From: Streptococcus sp. DTU_2020_1001019_1_SI_AUS_MUR_006
GTDB lineage: Bacteria > Bacillota > Bacilli > Lactobacillales > Streptococcaceae
Reading direction: 5' to 3'
DNA length: 64,000 nucleotides
Assembly: GCF_032340315.1 (NCBI RefSeq)
Contig: NZ_CP135436.1
Location: forward strand, 558,001-622,000
The notes below the pieces were generated by a model. The model did not search any database. It had not been told where the DNA came from and worked only from the letters and a program-made list of their open reading frames with translations. Below are positions 54,831-64,000 of this stretch, one piece after another. Position numbers and translations under genes: made by a program. Numbering within the stretch: the stretch's first letter is position 1; each line of letters begins with the position of its first letter.

Positions 54831-55271
54831 ATGAGACAGTTGGCAAAAGATATCGATCAATTTTTAAACGAGATTATTTTAAAAGCTGAAAATCAGCATG
54901 AAATTTTGATTGGCCATTGCACGAGTGATGTGGCCTTGACCAATACCCAGGAGCATATTCTCATGCTTTTATCAGAGGAGTCGCTAACCAACTCTGAGTT
55001 GGCGCGTCGTCTCAATGTCAGTCAAGCTGCCGTTACCAAGGCTATCAAATCCTTGGTCAAGGAGGGGATGTTGGAGACATCTAAGGATCCCAAGGATGCT
55101 CGCGTTATCTTCTATCAATTGACAGACTTGGCACGACCAATTGCTGAGGAACACCACCATCATCATGAGCATACCCTCTCGACTTATGAGCAGGTTGCCA
55201 CTCAGTTCACACCAAACGAACAAAAAATTATCCAGCGGTTTTTAACTGCTTTAGTAGGAGAAATCAAGTAA
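54831..55271 (+). CDS. adcR: Zinc-dependent MarR-family repressor AdcR
   Basis: A 146-residue winged-helix protein: helix-turn-helix [20 protein letters not shown], wing [13 protein letters not shown], and the zinc-ligand region (GHCTSD near 26-31, and EEHHHHHEH near 107-115). Zn2+-loaded AdcR represses zinc uptake genes. It is the first gene of adcRCBA; its stop shares a base with the adcC start. Confidence 0.95.
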   Translation: MRQLAKDIDQFLNEIILKAENQHEILIGHCTSDVALTNTQEHILMLLSEESLTNSELARRLNVSQAAVTKAIKSLVKEGMLETSKDPKDARVIFYQLTDLARPIAEEHHHHHEHTLSTYEQVATQFTPNEQKIIQRFLTALVGEIK

Positions 55272-55975
55272 TGAGATACATCACAGTAGAGGATTTGTCC
55301 TTCTATTATGACAAGGAACCTGTGCTTGAGCATATCAATTACAGTGTTGATAGTGGGGAATTTGTCACACTGACAGGAGAAAATGGAGCGGCAAAGACTA
55401 CTCTTATCAAAGCAAGTCTAGGTATTTTACAACCGAGAATTGGTAAAGTTACCATTTCAAAGACAAATATTCATGGGAAAAAATTAAGAATTGCCTATCT
55501 TCCTCAGCAGATTGCCAGTTTTAATGCGGGCTTTCCCAGCACAGTTTATGAATTTGTCAAATCAGGTCGCTATCCAAGAAAGGGCTGGTTCCGTCGTTTG
55601 AATGCCCATGATGAAGAACACATCAAGGCTAGTTTAAACTCAGTTGGCATGTGGGAACATCGGGATAAACGCATTGGTTCTCTCTCTGGTGGGCAAAAGC
55701 AAAGAGCGGTCATTGCACGTATGTTTGCTTCAGATCCAGATATCTTTATATTGGATGAGCCGACAACAGGGATGGATGCAGGTACCAAGAATGAATTTTA
55801 TGAGCTCATGCACCATAGTGCCCACCATCATGGCAAGGCTGTTTTGATGATTACTCACGATCCTGAAGAAGTTAAGGATTACGCAGATCGTAATATCCAC
55901 CTTGTTCGTGACCAAGATTCGCCATGGCGTTGTTTCAATGTCCATGAAAATGATCAGGAGGTGGAACATGCTTAA
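55271..55975 (+). CDS. adcC: Zinc ABC transporter ATP-binding protein AdcC
   Basis: A 234-residue ATPase with signature LSGGQKQRA, Walker [13 protein letters not shown] and H-loop ITHDPEE. The Walker A reads GENGAAKTT, with Ala where most ABC proteins have Gly (GxGKT). I recall the same in pneumococcal AdcC, so it is probably a feature of the orthologue group, not damage. It drives zinc import with AdcB and AdcA. Confidence 0.93.
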   Translation: MRYITVEDLSFYYDKEPVLEHINYSVDSGEFVTLTGENGAAKTTLIKASLGILQPRIGKVTISKTNIHGKKLRIAYLPQQIASFNAGFPSTVYEFVKSGRYPRKGWFRRLNAHDEEHIKASLNSVGMWEHRDKRIGSLSGGQKQRAVIARMFASDPDIFILDEPTTGMDAGTKNEFYELMHHSAHHHGKAVLMITHDPEEVKDYADRNIHLVRDQDSPWRCFNVHENDQEVEHA

Positions 55976-56774
55976 TCTATTTTCTTATGATTTTATGCAG
56001 CGAGCCTTTTTGGCAGTTATTGCCATGAGTCTCTTTTCACCAGTTCTTGGGACTTTCCTAATCTTGCGTCGTCAAAGTCTTATGAGTGATACTCTCAGCC
56101 ACGTTTCGCTTTCGGGGGTTGCCTTTGGCTTGGTTTTAGGAATTTCTCCGACCATCTCAACTATTGCCATTGTCTTGATTGCAGCGGTCTTCCTTGAATA
56201 CCTGCGTACTGTTTATAAAAGCTTTATGGAGATTGGGACAGCTATTCTCATGTCTACAGGACTTGCAGTTTCACTCATTGTGATGAGTAAGGGGAAGAGT
56301 TCTAGTTCGATGAGTCTGGATCAGTATCTTTTTGGTTCTATCGTGACCATTAGTCAAGAGCAGGTCATTGGGCTCTTTGTTATTGCAGCGGTTGTTTTAA
56401 TCCTGACCTTCCTCTTTTTAAGACCCATGTATATCCTAACATTTAACGAGGATACAGCTTTTGTCGATGGACTTCCAGTGCGTACCATGTCTATTCTCTT
56501 TAACATGGTGACGGGTGTGGCTATTGCTCTTATGATTCCAGCTGCAGGGGCACTTTTGGTATCAACTATCATGGTCTTGCCGGCTAGTATCGCTTTGCGT
56601 TTAGGGAAGAACTTTAGTTCCGTGATGATTCTAGCTAGTGCCATTGGATTTCTAGGTATGGTGGCGGGACTCTATATTTCCTATTATGCAGAGACACCAC
56701 CGAGTGCAAGTATCACCCTTATCTTTGTAGTTGTCTTCTTGTTAGTCAGCTTACTCAAACGTTTTATCAAATAG
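55968..56774 (+). CDS. adcB: Zinc ABC transporter permease AdcB
   Basis: A 268-residue ABC-3 family permease with eight to nine hydrophobic helices, starting [19 protein letters not shown] behind AGGAGG; the longer open frame upstream is inside adcC. It contains the family block [21 protein letters not shown]. It overlaps the adcC stop by 8 bp. Confidence 0.93.
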   Translation: MLNLFSYDFMQRAFLAVIAMSLFSPVLGTFLILRRQSLMSDTLSHVSLSGVAFGLVLGISPTISTIAIVLIAAVFLEYLRTVYKSFMEIGTAILMSTGLAVSLIVMSKGKSSSSMSLDQYLFGSIVTISQEQVIGLFVIAAVVLILTFLFLRPMYILTFNEDTAFVDGLPVRTMSILFNMVTGVAIALMIPAAGALLVSTIMVLPASIALRLGKNFSSVMILASAIGFLGMVAGLYISYYAETPPSASITLIFVVVFLLVSLLKRFIK

Positions 56775-56783
56775 GAGAAGTAC

Positions 56784-58286
56784 ATGAAAAAACTAGGCCT
56801 ACTTTTGGCAAGTCTTGTGACAGTCTTCTTAGTTGCTTGTTCTAATCAAAAACAGGCAGACGGAAAATTAAATATTGTCACAACTTTCTATCCTGTCTAC
56901 GAATTTACCAAGCAAGTAGCAGGAGATACAGCCAATGTCGAGCTCTTGATTGGGGCAGGGACAGAACCACATGATTATGAACCATCGCCTAAGGCAGTTG
57001 CTAAAATCCAAGACGCCGACGCCTTTGTGTATGAAAATGAGAACATGGAAACATGGGTTCCCAAGCTTTTAGATTCACTAGATGCGAAAAAAGTAAAAAC
57101 AATTAAGGCTACTGGAGATATGTTGCTTCTTCCAGGTAGTGAAGAAGAGGAGGACCATGACCATGGTGAAGAAGGCCATCATCACGAGTATGACCCTCAT
57201 GTATGGTTGTCTCCTGCGCGTGCCATTAAGCTTGTAGAACATATCCGTGATAGTCTTTCAGCTGACTATCCAGATAAAAAGGCAACCTTTGAGCAAAATG
57301 CAGCAGCCTATATCGAGAAATTGCAAGCTTTGGACAAGTCCTATACTGAAGGACTTTCTAGTGCTAAACAAAAAAGTTTTGTGACTCAACACGCGGCCTT
57401 CCGTTATCTAGCTTTAGATTACGGACTCAATCAAGTCTCTATCTCAGGGCTTTCACCAGATGCGGAGCCGTCAGCAAGTCGCTTGGCAGAATTGACCGAG
57501 TACATCAAGAAAAACAAGATTTCTTATATTTACTTTGAAGAAAATGCCTCACAAGCCCTAGCTAATACTCTCTCAAAAGAAACAGGAGTTAAGTTAGACG
57601 TTCTGAATCCTCTGGAAAGCTTGACCGAAGAGGACATGAAAGCTGGAGAAAACTATATCTCTGTCATGGAGAAAAATCTCAAGGCCCTCAAGCAAACAAC
57701 TGACCAAGCAGGGGCAGAAATTGAGCCAGAAAAAGCAGAGGAAACTAAAACCGTTCAAAATGGTTACTTTGAAGATGCCGATGTCAAGGATCGTACCTTG
57801 AGTGACTATGCTGGTAACTGGCAGTCAGTCTATCCTTTCCTTGAAAATGGAACTCTAGACCAAGTCTTTGACTACAAGGCTAAGTTGACTGGTAAGATGA
57901 CTAAGGATGAATACAAGGCCTACTATCAAAAAGGCTATCAAACCGATGTATCTAAGATTAATATCACGGATAATACTATGGAATTCATCCAAGGTGACCA
58001 AAGTAAGAAATATACATACAAGTATGTCGGCAAGAAAATTTTGACTTATAAGAAAGGGAATCGAGGAGTTCGTTATCTCTTTGAAGCGACAGATGCGGAT
58101 GCTGGACAATTTAAGTATGTTCAGTTTAGCGACCACAATATCGCACCAGTCAAGGCAGAGCATTTCCATATCTTCTTTGGAGGCACTAGCCAGGAAGCCC
58201 TCTTTGAAGAAATGGATAACTGGCCAACCTACTATCCAGAGAATTTATCTGGTCAAGAAATCGCCCAAGAAATGTTGGCTCATTAA
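56784..58286 (+). CDS. adcA: Zinc-binding lipoprotein AdcA with C-terminal ZinT domain
   Basis: A 500-residue lipoprotein: lipobox FLVAC (Cys near 19), ZnuA-like domain with zinc ligands in GTEPHDYEPSP, the His/Glu-rich loop (EEDHDHGEEGHHHEYD, about 116-132), QHAAFRY and a ZinT domain from about 320 (YFEDADVKDRTLSDYAGNWQ) ending with HFHIFFGG. The two-domain layout is typical of streptococcal AdcA. It delivers Zn2+ to AdcBC. Confidence 0.95.
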   Translation: MKKLGLLLASLVTVFLVACSNQKQADGKLNIVTTFYPVYEFTKQVAGDTANVELLIGAGTEPHDYEPSPKAVAKIQDADAFVYENENMETWVPKLLDSLDAKKVKTIKATGDMLLLPGSEEEEDHDHGEEGHHHEYDPHVWLSPARAIKLVEHIRDSLSADYPDKKATFEQNAAAYIEKLQALDKSYTEGLSSAKQKSFVTQHAAFRYLALDYGLNQVSISGLSPDAEPSASRLAELTEYIKKNKISYIYFEENASQALANTLSKETGVKLDVLNPLESLTEEDMKAGENYISVMEKNLKALKQTTDQAGAEIEPEKAEETKTVQNGYFEDADVKDRTLSDYAGNWQSVYPFLENGTLDQVFDYKAKLTGKMTKDEYKAYYQKGYQTDVSKINITDNTMEFIQGDQSKKYTYKYVGKKILTYKKGNRGVRYLFEATDADAGQFKYVQFSDHNIAPVKAEHFHIFFGGTSQEALFEEMDNWPTYYPENLSGQEIAQEMLAH

Positions 58287-58303
58287 GATACGATTCACAT
58301 GAT

Positions 58304-58357
58304 AAAAGCGAACAGGAAAGTTTTCTGGTTATCAGAATCCTCTCTTGTCCGCTTTTT
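58304..58357 (+). terminator. Terminator after adcA
   Basis: AAAAGCG (58304-58310) pairs with CGCTTTT (58350-58356), with extra pairing inside and a T-run. Confidence 0.75.
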
Positions 58358-58428
58358 TGAGTTTTGTCAGTTAAAGAGCTTTTGCACTTCTTTTTGTACT
58401 TATGGCCTTATTGAATACCAAGTTTTCA

Positions 58429-59286
58429 TTACTTGTCAAAGCCTTGTAAAGCCTTTTCGCGTTCTTCTACTTGTCCCTTGGCATCTAGTTTATTACCACC
58501 GTAAACTGCTGTTTCCCATGATCCATACATTGGATTTGGGAAGATGATGAATTTTTCACCAAATTCTTTTTGCAATTCTTCAAGTTGTTTGTCACGATCA
58601 GCTTCAGAAGTCTTAGAAAAATCTGCAAAGTCTACAAGGTTATCACCAAATAGTAACACAAGATTTGTCTTTTCTTGAACCGCTTGTCGACGACCTTCTT
58701 TGGATTTTACACCACTTTCTAGGAACATGAGGTGATCACGTCCTTGTACAGGAATACCTTCGCTTTCTAGATTTTTAATGGTAGCATCTACTTGGTCGAC
58801 TGAACGGTCAGAAATATAGTAGATTTGGACACCGTTTTGATCGGCAAACTGAAGAAAATCTTTAGCACCTGGGACGGCTTTTGCTGCAGCTTTTTGGACC
58901 CAAACATCCCAATTTTCAGGTGTGAATGCTGTTCCATCTTTGACATTTTGAACTTGATATGGACTGTTATCTAGGACCGTTTCGTCCAAGTCCAAAACAA
59001 TCGAATAAGGCTTGTCTGATTCTGTTTTCAGTAATTCCTTTAGACGATCTGTAGCAACATTATAACCTTGTAGATACAAGGCTTTTGTTTCGGCCGCTTT
59101 TTGATACCAGAGAGTTGACATGGTATTTTCTCTAGACCGTAGTTGGTCGTAAGTCATTGTAATCTGATTGTCAGATGAGTTATTAGCGGATGTTTGTGTT
59201 TCTGTGGATTTTGTGGCGCAGCTGGTCAATAAGATGACAGATGCAAGTGCAGAAACGATTGTAACAGTGGTTTTAGCTGTTTTCAT
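58429..59286 (-). CDS. e(P4)-type acid phosphatase lipoprotein
   Basis: A 285-residue lipoprotein starting MKTAKTTVTIVSALASVI with lipobox LLTSC (Cys near 23). It carries the class C acid phosphatase motifs DLDETVLDNS (near 107-116) and FGDNLVDFAD. Such enzymes hydrolyse nucleotides such as NMN or AMP on the cell surface. I choose the ATG at 59286, preceded by AGGAG, over the upstream ATG of the longer frame. Minus-strand promoter: TTGCCT and TATACT with 17-bp spacing. It may complement the surface 5'-nucleotidase 4 kb away. Confidence 0.9.
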   Translation of the reverse strand: MKTAKTTVTIVSALASVILLTSCATKSTETQTSANNSSDNQITMTYDQLRSRENTMSTLWYQKAAETKALYLQGYNVATDRLKELLKTESDKPYSIVLDLDETVLDNSPYQVQNVKDGTAFTPENWDVWVQKAAAKAVPGAKDFLQFADQNGVQIYYISDRSVDQVDATIKNLESEGIPVQGRDHLMFLESGVKSKEGRRQAVQEKTNLVLLFGDNLVDFADFSKTSEADRDKQLEELQKEFGEKFIIFPNPMYGSWETAVYGGNKLDAKGQVEEREKALQGFDK

Positions 59287-59431
59287 AAAATGTCTCCTGT
59301 CTATTAATTTCAATAACAGTATAGCATGAGGGAATAGTTAAGGCAAGCGTTTTCCTAAATATGGACTTGATTTTCCAGAGAAAGATGTAGATAATTAACG
59401 GATTAGAGGAAGAGAAAAATATTTTAAAACC

Positions 59432-59460
59432 TTGAAAAATCAAAGAAAATCAGGTATAAT
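59432..59460 (+). promoter_or_regulatory. Promoter of rpoBC
   Basis: TTGAAA (59432-59437) and TATAAT (59455-59460), 17-bp spacing, near consensus; the leader is about 250 nt. Confidence 0.85.
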
Positions 59461-59466
59461 ATAAAT

Positions 59467-59716
59467 AATCATTTGTCGTAGGTTTTGTCTGAAATATTGT
59501 CCGGACAAGGCTCACAGCAGTTAAATCTCCTGAAAAAGTCGGATTTAGCTGCTCTTTTTGTGCTTTTTTTCAGTTTTTTTGACCTTTGTAACAAAGATTT
59601 AAAGATTCTGAAAATTAGTCGAGGGGGATAAGTTGATAGGGTGTTTAGAACCATCTAACGATAATTACTAGCTTAGATCACTAAGCTTGGAACTTTATTT
59701 AAAAAGGAGAATCATC
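59467..59716 (+). promoter_or_regulatory. Long structured rpoB leader (lacto-rpoB-like) with attenuator
   Basis: A 12-bp palindrome, TTGTCCGGACAA (59497-59508), precedes a strong terminator-like hairpin: AGCAG-T-TAAATC (59516-59527) with GATTTA-G-CTGCT (59542-59553), then CTTTTTGTGCTTTTTTT. About 150 nt then separate it from rpoB. Lactic acid bacteria have a conserved structure upstream of rpoB (the lacto-rpoB motif); this leader is in the right place, but I cannot verify a consensus match. Confidence 0.65.
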
Positions 59717-63319
<3,603 letters not shown>

Positions 63320-63351
63320 GTAGCTCACTTAGAATAGAAAGGGAAGAAATA

Positions 63352-64000
63352 GTGGTTGACGTAAATCGTTTTAAAAGTATGCAAATCACACTAGCTTCTC
63401 CAAGTAAAGTCCGTTCATGGTCTTATGGAGAAGTCAAAAAACCTGAAACAATCAATTACCGTACGTTGAAACCAGAACGTGAAGGACTATTTGACGAAGT
63501 CATCTTTGGTCCTACAAAAGACTGGGAATGTGCTTGTGGTAAGTACAAACGCATTCGTTACAGAGGGATTGTTTGTGACCGCTGTGGGGTTGAAGTGACT
63601 CGTACAAAAGTTCGTCGTGAACGTATGGGGCACATCGAGTTGAAAGCTCCTGTATCTCACATCTGGTACTTCAAGGGGATTCCAAGCCGTATGGGCTTGA
63701 CCCTTGATATGAGTCCTCGTGCACTTGAGGAAGTTATCTACTTTGCAGCTTATGTGGTGATCGATCCGAAGGATACACCACTTGAGCACAAATCAATCAT
63801 GACAGAGCGTGAATACCGTGAGCGCTTGCGTGAATATGGCTACGGATCATTCGTTGCTAAAATGGGTGCCGAAGCTATCCAAGACCTCTTGAAACAAGTA
63901 GATCTTGAAAAAGAAATTGCTGAGCTTAAAGAAGAATTGAAGACAGCAACTGGACAAAAACGTATCAAAGCTATCCGTCGTTTGGATGTTCTGGATGCCT
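63352..64000 (+). CDS. rpoC: DNA-directed RNA polymerase subunit beta' (5' part only)
   Basis: GTG at 63352 behind AAAGGGAAG starts [20 protein letters not shown]; the zinc site [20 protein letters not shown] (near 60-79) is intact. About 216 codons are present; the rest lies beyond the window. It is cotranscribed with rpoB. Confidence 0.97.
   Translation, partial: MVDVNRFKSMQITLASPSKVRSWSYGEVKKPETINYRTLKPEREGLFDEVIFGPTKDWECACGKYKRIRYRGIVCDRCGVEVTRTKVRRERMGHIELKAPVSHIWYFKGIPSRMGLTLDMSPRALEEVIYFAAYVVIDPKDTPLEHKSIMTEREYRERLREYGYGSFVAKMGAEAIQDLLKQVDLEKEIAELKEELKTATGQKRIKAIRRLDVLDA

Overview
This window is chromosomal DNA of a low-GC Firmicute, almost certainly a mitis-group Streptococcus (S. 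mitis/S. oralis-like rather than S. pneumoniae). The evidence is the protein content (IreB, RuvX, DUF1292, AdcRCBA, DltXABCD, GlpKOF, a DinF very like the pneumococcal one), a BOX element, two 108-bp RUP-like elements and abundant extended -10 promoters. Gene order resembles S. pneumoniae in blocks that are joined differently: cinA-recA is separated from dinF, and a cell-wall 5'-nucleotidase lies between dlt and adc. The window is ordinary core genome, with the most interesting signal in its non-coding leaders. No rRNA, tRNA or CRISPR array was seen.

Layout: 1-3.3 kb, minus-strand S66 peptidase, SemiSWEET, DUF1129 protein and CorA. 3.3-7.3 kb, uvrA-pepP. 7.3-10.3 kb, an MgtA-type P-type ATPase behind a complex leader: promoter, M-box Mg2+ riboswitch, candidate terminator, a 23-codon Asp/Pro-rich leader ORF and two mutually exclusive stems. 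10.4-12.6 kb, spx, a lipoprotein, ireB-ruvX-DUF1292. 12.6-12.93 kb, an array of five degenerate hairpins whose stems change by compensatory substitution, then a perfect terminator 15 nt before folC. 13-17.3 kb, folC, a lipoprotein, a HAD phosphatase and a purine permease. 17.3-22 kb, tsaE-GNAT-LCP, then cinA-recA with a competence (ComX) promoter. 22-26.4 kb, a PspC protein, two RUP-like elements, GNAT, dinF, yebC and a membrane protein. 26.5-30.6 kb, a MarR-controlled heterodimeric ABC exporter with three operator copies. 30.6-34.9 kb, PAP2, a LytTR/LiaF-like pair, rpmB, an Asp23-family protein and fakA. 35-38.8 kb, a six-gene operon: two small membrane proteins, ABC transporter, histidine kinase, response regulator. 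38.9-39.74 kb, a decayed IS200-type element and a probable group II intron remnant. 39.75-41.6 kb, dusB and hslO (minus). 41.8-47.5 kb, Mga-like regulator and glpK-glpO-glpF. 47.6-52.2 kb, dltX-dltABCD. 52.3-58.3 kb, surface 5'-nucleotidase and adcRCBA, with a BOX element in the adc leader. 58.4-64 kb, e(P4)-type lipoprotein phosphatase, and rpoB-rpoC (rpoC cut by the window end) behind an attenuator-like leader.

Themes. Metal homeostasis recurs (CorA, M-box/MgtA, AdcRCBA), as does cell-envelope function (LCP, DltXABCD, LiaF-like, TCS-ABC, PAP2). Several genes appear to be controlled by RNA leaders (mgtA, folC, rpoB), and tsaE and dinF have promoters so close to the start codon that leaderless transcripts are likely. 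All functional names come from motif and family recognition; no database search was run.
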